Shown here: positions 1 to 11,095 of the stretch, one piece after another | Numbering within the stretch: position 1 is the stretch's first letter | Layout: each line of letters begins with the position of its first letter | Assembly (NCBI GenBank): GCA_002270565.1 | Contig: NQMI01000148.1 | Coordinates: 1,148-63,220 of the forward strand | From: Stenocarpella maydis | Taxonomy: Eukaryota; Ascomycota; Sordariomycetes; Diaporthales; Diaporthaceae | Direction: 5' to 3' | Length of the DNA: 62,073 nucleotides | Translations under genes and position numbers: made by a program | Notes under the pieces: model-generated | Told to the model about the DNA's origin: nothing | The model's input: the letters and a program-made list of their open reading frames with translations, nothing else | Database searches by the model: none

Positions 1-539
1 TATAATAGCTAAATATAAGATTTTAAAGGATAAATTTTATAACTTTAATAAAACCAGCTTTATAATAAGCTAAATAATATTAATTATAATTATTATATAT
101 TTCAATTAATATAAAAAGGCTCGATCCATATAACCTAAGAACTAGTAATAAGTAATATTTCTTAAATACATTAACTTAAAGGGCTAATATATTCTATTAT
201 TTCTGCATATTTAAGGTACTTGTTACCTTTCTAACCAGTTAATAAAGTCTTGCTTTGTATTTAGCTACGTAGTTAAGCCTACCCTAAATAAGTAAATAAA
301 TAATAGAACTAATCTAAAATAAACTAAGCACTTTAATAAGTATATATAAGTATAAACTAAAAGTAAATATTAAATGCTTATATTGAATGAATATAAAAGC
401 TATAAAATAGTAGAGTTTAGTTAGTATTATAAAGATAATACTATTATCTCTATTAATATACTACTATAATCTTTTTATATATTATAATTATTAACTATTA
501 TAGTATTTTTAGTATTAAAATATACTTTATAATAGTAAA

Positions 540-1190
540 ATTAATCTCTTTATTTAGGCCTTAATTAATTATATTACTAAGTTTAATTTCTTGATTATAT
601 TTTAGGCAGCTTATAATAAGGTCTTTATAAATAATACAGAAGCTAGGTTTAAAGGAGCTAATATTTATCTTTAGGATCTAGATTCTATTATTTCTAAATT
701 AGATATATACCTATAAATTATAAAGTAGTTACTCCTAATATTACTCTGAAAAAAGGAATTATAAATACCCTTAAATACTTATAAAGCTATTTAGAAATTA
801 AGTTTTATTAAGATTAATATCTTTAACTATTAAGGAGGTCAAGAAGTTTATAAAAGGTATATAAGTAATAACATATTAAATCATTCTTTTAAATAATTAG
901 GTTTATATACTCAAGAAGGCTAATATGAAGCTTATAAAGTATTAAAGGGCTAAAAAAAGTTCGGTTTAGCTTAGAGCAGTACTTAGTATTAAGGAATCTC
1001 TAGTAACAATTAATAAAAAATATAAAAAAAAGTAATTAGCTAGTAAAATAGCTAGTAATAGTAAGAATTTAGTTCATAGTAGATTAGGTAAGTGATAATA
1101 TAGTAATTACAATAAAATTAAATATAATACAAAACCTTATAAGAAGGATATAAAAGAATCTAATAAGCTAGATTCTAAGTAAATAATAAC
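540..1190 (+). mobile_element. Relic of a Pogo/Fot-type (Tc1-mariner) transposase, C-terminal part
   Basis: Reading the plus strand through RIP-type stops gives a segment near 640-720 (EARFKGANIYL, stop, DLDSIISKLDIYL). This fits the stretch of fungal Pogo/Fot transposases just after the DDE domain, which usually reads like A-G-F-R-G-A-G-L-x-P-x-D-P-E-x-V-I-S-K-L. About 400 bp further on, near 1100-1190, a decayed zinc-knuckle-like tail is followed by KKDIKESNKLDSK and a stop, similar to C-termini in this group. No TIRs were found by eye. The element is dead: many stops and no intact start. The assignment rests on remembered family pattern, so it is moderate. Confidence 0.45.
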
Positions 1191-1814
1191 AAATTTAGCA
1201 TAGTTAGTACTAATTAGTATAAATATATATATATTAGTAGTTTATAATAGATTAAGATTTTCAGAGTAATGCTAGTATTATTATGTATAAAGTATATTTT
1301 TCTTACTAAAGGTTACCATTTTTAAACTAACATAATATTTATTCTAACTACTTTAAATTTATAAAATTAATTAGATTTTAATAATTAAGTATAGTTATTA
1401 CTCAATAGTACTAACTTATATTACTTATTTAGCCTTAAGCAGGTGCTAGAGTAGCCTAAAGTTAATGAATTTACTGAAAACTAGCTACTTTCAAGTCCTA
1501 GCTACTTCCCAGTACCCTATATTACAGTTCATTAAGAATATTACTAATTTGTTTTATAATATGATATAAACTTGAAAATAGTAAAGATTTAAGTAATTTT
1601 ATATATATTTATAAGTTCTATATTATTTCATTTATTTTCTATATAGCTTAAATATTTAACAATATTGTTTTAAGATATGAAATATTTATTATTATTATTT
1701 ATTTTTCATACATTAAATACTAAAATAAGTGGGTTAATATAAAAACTATATAAGTGTTAGGAATATAATGTATATTAAAAAAGCTATTTTACATAAATCT
1801 TAATATTTCATAAT

Positions 1815-2019
1815 TGTTGAATGGCCTTTGCCATATGGCTGTTGGTACGTACGTACAGTGGTTGTCGAACTGGTTCTGTTATTCGATGATCTATCTAGGT
1901 TCTGAAACGAGGGAGGGGAAGCACACGGTAGGGGCTTAAGGCCTCCGTGCGGTACCTAGGTGGCTGACTAAGCCACCTCGTCCCCATACTGATGTGCGAT
2001 CCTAAGTGCTATTCCAACA
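1815..2019. repeat. Solo LTR-like element, 205 bp, with 5-bp target-site duplication
   Basis: The block starts TGTTGAATGG and ends ATTCCAACA, so it has TG...CA ends with a short inverted repeat. It is flanked on both sides by ATAAT (1810-1814 and 2020-2024), a 5-bp target-site duplication as made by an LTR-retrotransposon integrase. Its composition is near normal while the DNA on both sides is AT-rich. That fits a short repeat, since RIP acts poorly on repeats below a few hundred bp. No internal retroelement sequence is attached, so I read it as a solo LTR. The AT-rich target slightly weakens the TSD argument. Confidence 0.6.
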
Positions 2020-2220
2020 ATAATTTTATTATATTTACTTTAATTAATTTAAATTAGTAAATCCAATTAAATATAAATAATTAAATATAATTAGCCTTAA
2101 ACAGTAATAACTGTTATTAGGTATTTAGTATTAAGGTAGTCTCAAGGTTAGCTAAAGTTAATAAATACAATAAAATTATTCTACTTACTAATATATTCTA
2201 GTAATTAGTAAACTATATTA

Positions 2221-2867
2221 ATGTAGGGTATTAAGAAGTAGCGAGGACTAGGAAGTAACTACACTAATTTTCTATATAAAAAACGTTTATACTAACCCTG
2301 CTAAAATTCTTAAACTAAGCTTAAAATGAATATAAATTTTGAGATGTCTGTGGCAATTGTAGTGTGCAACAGCACATTGGTGGGCTATCGCTACAGCCAC
2401 CGTACTGTAGCCAGAGGGCGTAGTTGCTTCCTAAGCAACTACCACCCACTATAAAGACCCGAGATAGCTGGCGGGCTACGCCCACTGCACCCACTACTCG
2501 AGACAGAGAGAAATACAAGAACAACACCCCACTCGTATTGCAATACGTGACCCATCCAACAATGTCTTTAATTTTATATATTTTAGTTATATTCTTTTTA
2601 TAAGAATGTGAAGTTTTTACATAAGCTATATTAAAGAATAAAATTATAAGGGTCTAAAATTAAATTTCTTAAATAATTAAGCAAAAGAATTCTTAAATTT
2701 ATAAAAGAAAATTACTATAGCTTATTTATATACTTATAATTAAACCTTGAAATTTATTTTATGTTGGTCCTAGTTTGAGTTTTTTAGTAGTGTGTATATG
2801 AACGTTTTTTATATAAGAAAGTAGGGTGGCTACTTCCTGGTCCTAGCTACTTCCTGGTATCCTATGT
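2221..2867. mobile_element. MITE-like element with ~110-bp terminal inverted repeats
   Basis: The left end (from about 2221, ATGTAGGGTATTAAGAAGTA) matches the reverse complement of the right end (about 2765-2867) over roughly 110 bp, including the shared word TATATAAAAAACGTT. Most mismatches are C/T or A/G, as expected from RIP. TATTA occurs directly on both sides (2216-2220 and 2868-2872), a possible 5-bp duplication, although such a word is not rare here. The interior (2340-2560) is GC-richer and holds no convincing coding sequence. A related right half lies at 10868-11095 in the opposite orientation, so this is a dispersed family. Superfamily unknown. Confidence 0.6.
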
Positions 2868-3040
2868 TATTACTTATTAATAAATTATATTATAGAACGG
2901 TTAATATTTTTTATAATTTAGCTTTAAAGGTTATTTAAAATTGTATTTAAAACCCTATATATGAAGCAAAGGGTTGGGATTATTAAACTCTATTTAAATT
3001 TAATATTTAGTATTTGAAAGTAAATTGTAACGGTCCTTAT

Positions 3041-4692
3041 AACCTATAGCAAAATGGGCTTAATTGTCTGTAAAGAATTATTGATTTTAAGCTGTGGTTG
3101 CCTAAGAAATAGTATGGGAGAAGTAGCGAAGCTGCAATCTTGTGTTGTGGCAGATATAGAGGCTGTTTGGGCTGATATGGTAAGCAGTGTATAAGAACCA
3201 ACTGGTTGGTCCTGTGGGCTATCAGCCCAAGGCCCTAATATGGGTGAGAACACACTGCGTCTGGGGGGTGGCGGAAACAGGGGGAGGCGGAATCCGGAGC
3301 GATGATGTTACATCTCACCGCCCCATTATATGAGAACGAGCGCCCGTGCTTCATTGTCTTTAGACCAGAATACCGGACAATTTTCCCGATTCCAAATGCC
3401 CTGCTTGGGAATATCGGCACGTCAACGCTTAGCTATCTCGGGCTTCTTAACGTGCTGTCTGAAATTTTAGCTGAACGTCTTGACTACGATTGAGCCTTCA
3501 AGTGTGATCCAGCTCTCGTAAACTATCCTCAGTGATTCACTTGATTGTCACAGTGAACTTTAAAGTTAAACTGGCGCTGTCAGATCCTAACAAGTCTCGA
3601 CTTGGGCCAATTGCAAACAGTATTCGCAAGAGAAAATCTTAAGCTCTTAGCGTCAAGTTACTTCCAGTTGTCACACAAGTCAGCCCACGTTATCTCCGCT
3701 ATCAGCTCGCCTTTTCGCGGTTGATGAGGACTAGTTCTCACTAAGGACCGTTGCAAAGTCCAAATTTCGAAGATTACCTAGGTAGAAACCCCTGTAGGTT
3801 CATCCCATCGCGTGGCATAGTGTGCACCTTGGTAGTGCATGGTGATTTTGACTTTTGATGAGACACACCATGGGCCTTTGGCTTTCCGGTAAGATTGTGT
3901 GTCAGGTCGGGCACAAATGTAAGTGCGCAGATCGAAGAAAGAAGCGGCCCAGACGAAGCATGCTTTCGGGATTGCGGCTGAATACCAGATCAAGGAAAGT
4001 CGGAACTTTAATTCGGATCATACCAGAAGCGACGCTGCCATCGCGTCTTAGTTTGATTACCGTTGCACCAACAAGCTGGGTGCTGTCTTCCCCAGATATT
4101 ACGTGAGCGAATGGTGCGCCTCAACAGGCTGCAGCTCGGCAATCCCCTCATTCGCTGGTGCACGGCTAGACTTTTTCGCTTGGTAGCACAATACTCAGAC
4201 GACGCGTTCGAGTTTCACAGCCAGGGATCGGCGATGGCATACTCAGGAACATTGCTGGCCGGGCGTGCCTCGAAGCCCCCTGGGCAGCTTCCAGGGACGC
4301 CTTAACCAGTCCCTGCGGTAGTGATAAAGCAATATGCAGCTACAAAGGCTCGCGAGAACTGCCTCGTACCCATCACTACCTAAGTAAGTACCTTTGTACC
4401 CGCCTGCTGGCCTGCAATAAGGAATGACTGCATGCTACATTCCACCCACAAGCTCAATGCAGGAACGGGACGGCAACCAATGCTTGGGGGACTTTGAGTT
4501 CGCAAGGGCACCTGCCACATTCCGAATTGCGACACCGTTTGGCTGTGATTTAAACGAGCCGGTCACCCAATTCCAGGCGCCTTGTCTTTGCGTATTGTGC
4601 TGCCAACGCTGATCGAATGACCTGACCTGCATTACCACCGGACTCCTTCAGCATCTACAATTTTGTTCTCTTCGCGTTCTCGGTCCTTCTGA
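3041..4692. other. Intergenic, normal composition, no recognisable gene
   Basis: Composition returns to about 50% GC near 3240. The open frames are short (60-90 codons), on both strands, without a recognisable domain or consistent splicing. A perfect palindrome TACCTAGGTA lies at 3775-3784 (see findings). The last few hundred bases before 4693 should hold the promoter and 5' leader of the rhodopsin-like gene; I see no clear TATA box. Confidence 0.6.
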
Positions 4693-5997
4693 ATGGCTGA
4701 CGATGGAGGCCGTGCCATCATCGCCCTGGTCGGCACGCTCCTGCCGCTTGTTACAGGCATTGTAGCTTTGCGGTTCTACACTCGATCATCTCTCGTCAAA
4801 TGCATCGGCCATGACGACTGGAGCATATTGCTGGCTCTGGTATGGCATTCAAAGTGGGAAAATAGATCAGTAGGCAGGGGGGAGGGCTAACATTCTGTCA
4901 ATACAGCTTTTCACAATCGCAACAGGCGTTGATCAGGCTTTTATGACGAGGTTGGGACTAGGGCGGCGCGTTTCGACCGTCTCGCCCGCCACGTTGGAGA
5001 AATACACGTTTGTACGAAAGCCGACGCCTACCCGCATACCACCAGAGAGGGTTGATCAAGCTGACATCTGCGCAGTGCTTTTACCTCTCCGTTGTTCTCT
5101 ATTATTGCAGCTTGGGTTCGATCAAGCTTGCCCTGCTCTTGCAATACAAGTCGCTGGTCTCGGTGAAATCGAAGACCCTGATACTCGTCGTTACGATATT
5201 GATCTCGGCATGGAGCTTGTCTTTGATAATATTGTCTGTTTTCAACTGCTCTCCCGTGTCGGGCTTCTGGAGAAAAGACATCAAATCAACTTGCGTTCCC
5301 ACTCTGCCACTGTAGGTGCTGCCACATACCAGAAAAACACATCCTCAGTCGCTGGCCAAAGCAACATTTATTCCCATAGCATTAAGACTTCCTGCTGACA
5401 ACTCTAAAGTTGGTACATCAACGCGGCAGGAAATATCCTCACGGATCTTATCATATTTTCCCTGCCAATTCCTTTCGTCTGGAAATTGGACATGCCGTGC
5501 TCGCAACGATTGTCACTACTGGGCGTGTTCTGCCTCGGTTTCTTGTAGGCACCCGCTGTCCCCTCACTAATTAACATTCTTCGTATTACAATGTACTTGT
5601 GTGTATTAATCTTAACTTTAGTACATGTGTCATATCCGTCGTCCGCATCTGGTATCTGAACCTCGGGGCCGATATTACGTATAACAACGTAGCGCCGGCA
5701 GGTTGGTCATTTGGAGAACTTTGTGCCGGCTTGGTAACGGCTTGTCTACCTACTTTGCGCCCCCTCCTCTTCCGGGTGGTCATCCCGAAGCTGTCATCAT
5801 CGAGGGAGTTCTTGAGTCGGAAGACGCCCCTACGCAGCCGAAGTTTGTCCAAGTCAGCCCCAGGGGTCTTAATTAATGACGGTGGAGTTGCACTGGTGGA
5901 GGATGCGTGCGAGATGGCCACGACGTCGGGAAAGGATGAGGAGGAAGGACGCGGTACCCCTGTGGCTCCGAAACATGAGTTTCGAAATGCGATGTAG
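4693..5997 (+). CDS. Rhodopsin-domain integral membrane protein (PTH11-like family)
   Basis: Five exons fit GT-AG rules and keep one frame: 4693-4839, 4907-5011, 5076-5311, 5410-5544 and 5622-5997, giving 332 aa. The product has the seven hydrophobic segments of the fungal rhodopsin domain family. Hallmarks are an early arginine plus acidic pair (ALRFYTRSSL...GHDDW), GLGRR in the first loop, LGSIKLALLLQY in TM3, NAAGNILTDLIIFSLPIP in TM5, GVFCLGFFTCVISVVR across the last exon junction, and WSFGELCAGLVTACLPTLRP in TM7. The tail is hydrophilic. Members are predicted plasma-membrane receptors or sensors; most have no known ligand. The start is the first ATG before TM1. The gene looks intact despite TE-rich DNA about 1.7 kb upstream. 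It ends 475 bp before the converging MFS gene. Confidence 0.85.
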
Positions 5998-6471
5998 ATG
6001 TACGAGTGACTTGTGACGACTTCACCTCACCTGCAGGTGAACTAATTTACCACTACATGAAAAGTGGTGATACGACAGAGCTAATATATGCGCACCAATC
6101 CGGACAAGTTCACATTAGGCATGTGTCGAGAATGAGCTCAGGAGATATTGCCGAGGTAGTTATCATGATGGCTTCACATCTGCGTCATGGAAACGGCAAC
6201 CTGGTGCCATTCCAGGGAGGGTTAGGCCAAAACCATTCATTCTCTTATACCACCACCTCGGATTGCATACCTAGGTGTCTAGTTATGGTGACGAAGTGTC
6301 GGGTATTGCGACTTATGTATGAGGCAGGTTTAGCATGCACTCGAGAATTAGGACATGTGCCTGAGAGACCCCATCTTGACGTTCGTAAGTATTGCAGTCT
6401 GCAATACCATTGAACATGTCCTAAACGTGCACCTGCGGCAGAAACCCCTGTCTCAACTGACCTCCCTTGTT
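5998..6471. other. Intergenic between two converging genes
   Basis: This 474-bp stretch separates the stops of the plus-strand rhodopsin-like gene and the minus-strand transporter, so it should hold both 3' ends. Short ORFs here show no family features. Confidence 0.6.
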
Positions 6472-8188
6472 TCAACGGGTCGTATCGACTTCCCTGCCAT
6501 GAGCACCTTCATTGTCTGCAGCTGGCCTTGGTTGTTTCGAATCTCGTAGTCGCCAGCTCCAGCCACCACTCCATCCGAGCCACCGTTTCTCGCGTGGACC
6601 ACGCGCAAGGCAGACCAGAACGGCAGCAGAAAGGAACGCAATGTTACAGATCCCGCTAGCTCTCCAGCCCCCAAAAGCATATAAGCGATTCCCAACAGCA
6701 GTGCCTGTCAGCTGGCCAGTGAATCCTGCTAGCATATAACAAGTGTTGACACGGTTCCTCGCTTTGGGGTTGATGTCATTTATGGCGCTCCGGTTTGCGA
6801 TGTTGCAACCCTGGTTGCCCAAGTCGATAGCGATTGCCTCGATGACAGGGCCGGCAACAGTAAATGATCCAATGAAGGTCCCGATAGCCACACCGGTGAT
6901 CTCAATCCCTAGCCCAATTAGGCAAGAATACAGTGGCTGTATCTTGTCGATGACAAATCGGCTGTAGACGGGACCCCAGCAGATGATGGCGATTCCAATG
7001 AGCGCAAAGAGGCCGATGGCTAACGAGCTGTAGTTGAAAGGCGGTGACGACAACAGGAAGGATAGGGTCGTCCAGAAAGAGGTGAAGATAGAGCTCGTGA
7101 TGAAGGTGATGAGGCAAACCTGAACCAGTAACGGCTCCGTGAAGAACATATACAGGATGCTCCACATCAACTTGAACCAGTTCAGACCGCCTGGGTTCTT
7201 CGAAGGGTAATCCGGCAAGTAAAAGAAAAGGAGGATTAAGATGCACCACTGGGCCCCAAAAGAAAACCAGTAGACGTTGCGCCAGTCCGTAAAATTTGCG
7301 ATGATTCCAGAGAGCAATCGAGCAACCAATATGCCCAACGCCAGGCCGGAAACCACAATTGAGAGACAGGTGGCCTTCCTGTTGGCTGGTGCCAGATCCC
7401 CGACCAAGGGCAGCATCAATTGCGGAGTGACGGTGGTCATGCCGCATATGAAAGATATGGCTGCGAAGGATTCGAATCGTGATGTGAGACAGAGGCCGAG
7501 CCACTATCAGACCGATATTGTCAATAACATCACCAATCTCTCGTTTCTGACGGAGAGTAGGGCTGACCATCGTCGCTGTGCACATTACAAGCGCCAGTAT
7601 ATATGGTCTCCTGCGGAATATGTCACCCAAAGGGCATAGGAATAGGAGACCAGCCGCATATCCCGCATTTGAGGTAGTCAGCTGCAGTTCTTAAACAGGT
7701 ATATAATGGGTTGCGAGCGAACCTGTTGCATAGTTGCTACAGATGACGCCTTTTCAAAGCTAACATCAAATGTACCCGCGATCTTGAACAATATTGGCTG
7801 GACGTAGTACAAGTTCGCGACGGTGACGGTAGCGGCCTGAGCATCGACCAAAGTTAATATGCTTTCCACGGATATGTCATTTGGATACTGAGCTGGACTT
7901 TACCAAAGCGAACAGAAGGTTCAGGCATAGGCCGAACTTAGGCGGCTCGTTTGGATCAATATGACAATTCTTTGGCGCCCATGTGAGGATATGCACTAGG
8001 CGGTCAAGGGCAGGTCGTCGCCCTGGGGATTGGCTCGACTCATCGGAAGCGGTATTTGGACTGGAGGCTTCCTTCTCCGGATGTGGAACCGGCGCATCTC
8101 CAGGTTTGACACCTGACGGGGTCGAACTTCCTGGTGTGGAATCTTCGTCCCTGATGCCGTCGCACTGCTCAGGAGACTGGACAAGCAT
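6472..8188 (-). CDS. Major facilitator superfamily transporter
   Basis: Four exons on the minus strand: 8188-7904, 7836-7741 (or to 7723), 7681-7568 and 7503-6472, about 508 aa. Introns are 67, 59 (alternatively 41), 64 bp; the 59-bp reading is preferred because 41 bp would be unusually short. A soluble N-terminus of about 75 residues is followed by 12 predicted membrane helices. Family marks are VTVANLYYVQPIL in TM1, the loop 2-3 signature GDIFRRRPY, TPQLMLPLVGDLAP, LSIVVSGLALGILVARLLSG, and NRSAI with ARNRVNT in the second half; the tail GPREKRWLGWSGGW is typical of this subgroup. It is a proton-coupled plasma-membrane transporter by family; the substrate cannot be read from sequence. The intron after CTATM uses a weak donor (GTCAGC) but rejoins a well-conserved WLGLC segment. 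No inactivating change seen. Confidence 0.85.
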
Positions 8189-8419
8189 CTCTAATCTCCA
8201 GTCATAAGAACCCGTCAGTGTGCTTCTGGCTCGAACAGTGGCTTGTCTTGCTAGGTGAGCATGAAACGCTGCCGAAAAGCGTGTCTGTTGGAATTGGCCG
8301 GTTTCTAAGGAGCTTCAGAGCCAAGTATCACTTTGCCAATGTGTGTCTTGACATAAGGGAGAGCGGTGAAAATATTCACTGTGGATTTCGGGGCCCGACA
8401 TTGAGTGATGGCACCATCC
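8189..8419. other. 5' flank of the MFS gene
   Basis: This should contain the transporter promoter. No clear TATA element. The frame upstream of the chosen ATG stays open for some codons but has no earlier ATG, which supports the chosen start. Confidence 0.4.
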
Positions 8420-9230
8420 GGCTCGGACCTCATCGCGGATTAACTTGGTTGGAACATGATCGGCGTTATCGGACATGGCAGGGACTCCCGCGGCGCCGGC
8501 TCATCGCGGCTCTCCGCTCCTCAAAGGCTCTTCGGCGCGTTTCGCTCGCGATTTTGCCTCCTTCGCGCGCGCCTTCGGGCGTTATCACGTCGAAGGTCCG
8601 GCGCTCGCGCCGGCTTCGCGCTCTCTCCGGCTGGTAGCCGACCCAGAATCTAACATACCTCGCCCGCGGGGCTATACTCCGCCTGCGTGGGTGCCAGCCT
8701 GCGCATCCCTTTATCCTGTACCCGGCTTATCCGCGCCGCGCCGCGGCGGTCCCCACAGGGGCCGGGGGCAGGCGTTGGGGCGGCGCGAGCGCGCCACTCG
8801 CCTTGCTGCGCCGCGCACCTGCACCTTCGGCAATTCTCCGCTTTTCAGTTAAATAGCATAATACAATCTAACTAACACTTAATTACCCTATCCCACTATT
8901 ACTCTTCATAACTACTATCTACCTACTACCTACCGGTTTTCCTCTCGCTCTTCAGCTGCTGAGGGTGCAGGTGCCGGAAAAGCCGTGCATATGCCTCTTC
9001 CTGCGCTGCTTCTAGCCGCTTCTTCATACACTTTACACGCTCGCCGCGCCGCCTGTGGTGGACTAGCCTTGGAGTTCGAAGTTTCATGTCTTTGGCGCTG
9101 ATTCCCCTCCGGCGGTGTTATTTGAGTGTATGGAGAGAGGAAAGATCGGATGACCTCTCCTTCCAAGCGTTGATAGGCACCAAATCGAGACACGGGAAAT
9201 GGGAGTGCGTTCCGTGATATAACGGCTTGG
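8420..9230 (-). other. GC- and CpG-rich block, possible un-RIPped transposon end
   Basis: About 8440-8840 is strikingly CpG-rich, including the hairpin CCGGCGCTCGCGCCGG (7-bp arms, about 8597-8612), in contrast to both neighbours. On the minus strand around 9193-8930 there are two overlapping open frames. One encodes 87 aa starting MSRFGAYQRLEGEV. The other carries a helical, charged end, KCMKKRLEAAQEEAYARLF, then RHLHPQQLKSERKTGR and a stop, which looks more like a real protein C-terminus. I suspect the tail of a transposase-like or gag-like ORF followed by a GC-rich 3' end, but I do not recognise the family. The CpG density shows it has not been RIP-mutated, so it is either single-copy or recent. 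Confidence 0.35.
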
Positions 9231-9799
9231 CTGTATCGGCTTCGAAACTTGTGGATATCTATATCTGGTATAACAGCATTAGCAGCTACCTAGACATGAC
9301 GTGAATACGTGGCACGAGAATGCTCCCTCAGAGGGGAAACGGAAGAACAAAAGGCGTCGTCCATCTTGTCGCTATAATCCGTATCAGGCTGATTAGGACG
9401 GAATACCACCGAGTCTCAGGAAGGAAGTGCTCCGTCGATCACCGCAACAGGCCTGGCTGATCGTTGTCATATGTGAAAGAGTGATGACAAATTTAGAGAC
9501 GCCACGCCCCAGCGGGTTCACAGTGGGCTGGGCTGTCCTGTCACTAGTCTGTATGGATGGCCATTGCGAAGACAGATTCTACTGTCGGCGGGAATTTACG
9601 CTGATCCAACACAAGCTGAAGTTTCCCTCATAGTACTTGATAGGTATAACGTGAAGAGTGATATTTCACGGATCGATAAGCACTGAGGCGCAGATACCTT
9701 ACCAGATTCTTCCCCTAATACTAATCATACCTTGCTCCTTTGGCCCGAATAAAAAAACTAAATGACAATCTCTGGTCTTAGTAGGTCGGCTCTTGCATG
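9231..9799. other. Intergenic, nothing recognisable
   Basis: Normal composition, one 68-codon ORF without features, no repeats noted. It ends at the left TIR of the next element. Confidence 0.5.
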
Positions 9800-10495
9800 C
9801 AGTCATCATATACGCACCCAGCTTTTTCAGTATACACACCCAGCTATTTCCTTAGGCGCACCCAGTATAAGGAATTAAGCGTACAGCACACCATAAATTC
9901 TTATACCTTCCCCCTCTTAAGCCCTTCTACACCCCTCTCAAGCCCCTCCATACCCTACCATGCGCCCTCTACGCACCCAAAGGAAGGCCCTTCACGCACC
10001 TAAAGGAAGACCCTCTATACGCCCAAAGGAAGACCCTTTACACGCCTAAAAGAAGGCCCTTTATATACCCAAAGAAAGGCCCTCTATATACCCCTTTATA
10101 AGTCTTTCCTCTAAATATATAAAGGGCCTTCTTTTAGGAATATAAAGGGCCTTCCTTTAGGCGCATAAAGGGTCTTTCTTTAGGCATATAAAGGGCCTTA
10201 GTGTGGAAAGCATATGGTGCTAGGCTAGGCCTAGGGGGTTAGGGTAGGTAGGCCTTTAATATAGGCTTTTTACGCACCCAGTGGGCTTTCCATACACCTA
10301 GTAGGCTTTCCATGCACCTAGCTAGAAGTAAAGTAAGACCTAAGTATAGAGTTAAGAAGCTATTAATAGGGTTAGGAAACTATAGGTATAAGGAGATTAG
10401 GTATACTATATACTTAATTTCTTATACTACTAGGTATGCCTAAGGAAATAGCTAGGTATATATGCTGAAAAAGCTGGATGCGTATATAATAACTG
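9800..10495. mobile_element. MITE with ~95-bp terminal inverted repeats and internal head-to-head arrays
   Basis: The left end (9800-9893, beginning CAGTCATCATATACGCACCC) matches the reverse complement of 10403-10495 (CAGTTATTATATACGCATCC) along its length; nearly all differences are C in the left arm and T in the right. Inside, about 9960-10095 holds five or so copies of a ~25-bp unit containing CCCAAAGGAAGGCCCT. From about 10105 to 10200 the same unit recurs inverted (AAAGGGCCTTCCTTTAGG), so the transcript could fold into a large hairpin. No coding capacity. Element length about 696 bp. No convincing target-site duplication. A single related arm is at 40555-40650 and an internal-array relative at 39163-39280. 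Confidence 0.75.
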
Positions 10496-10867
10496 TCTTA
10501 TATATACTATTTTTATAAAAGGAAGATAAGATTCTAAGTTCTTAACTTATTATTTATTTCCACTCTATTTAATAAGATAAAGAGATTAACTAAAAGCTTT
10601 ATATTACAATAATAAATTAATTCTGAGACTTAATAATTATTATACACTAAATTTTAAATCTTATATTTTAATATATAATATAAAATAATATAAAATATTT
10701 ATTATAGGTTCTTACTTGACTTAATTACATTATAAAATATATTTAAAGTTATAAACTAGTTTACTAATTAAATTATATGCCTAATTAGTTTTAAATGAAT
10801 TACTTAGCTTTTAGTTATATTTTAATAAACTTAAAAAGAAAGATATTTAATATTTTTCATATATAAT
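10496..10867. other. AT-rich, no gene
   Basis: RIP-like AT-rich sequence with no readable frame. Confidence 0.5.
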
Positions 10868-11095
10868 ATAGAGTACTAGGAAGTAGCTACCTTACTTTCT
10901 ATATAGAAACTATCTCTTTATACCCTACTAAAATCCTTAAATGAGGCCTAAAATGAACTAAATTCTTAGGGTTTAATTATAAGTATATAATTAAGCTATA
11001 GTATTTTTTTAAAGACGTTTAGAATTTTTCTAGCTTAATTATTTAAGAGAATTAATTTTAAACCTATATAATTTCATTCTTTTAATATAGCTTAT
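10868..11095. repeat. Partial copy of the 2221-2867 TIR element
   Basis: The sequence from TACTAGGAAGTAGCTACC through CCCTACTAAAATCCTTAAA and on to TTTAATATAGCTTA follows the reverse complement of about 2615-2850. It is one half of that element, cut off where the LTR-like sequence at 11096 begins. Confidence 0.55.

Larger units (their letters stand above)
1..3040. other. AT-rich RIP-mutated repeat compartment
   Basis: Nearly all of this stretch is very AT-rich and full of TA-rich words, with stops in every frame. Old coding frames can still be followed through TAA and TAG stops that look like converted CAA/CAG codons, the usual outcome of repeat-induced point mutation in ascomycetes. Three embedded items are listed separately: a Pogo/Fot-like relic, a short solo LTR and a TIR element. 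Two islands of normal composition (about 1815-2019 and 2340-2560) stand out. A small ORF at 2321-2527 (minus) lies inside the TIR element and shows nothing recognisable. No functional gene is visible. Confidence 0.8.
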
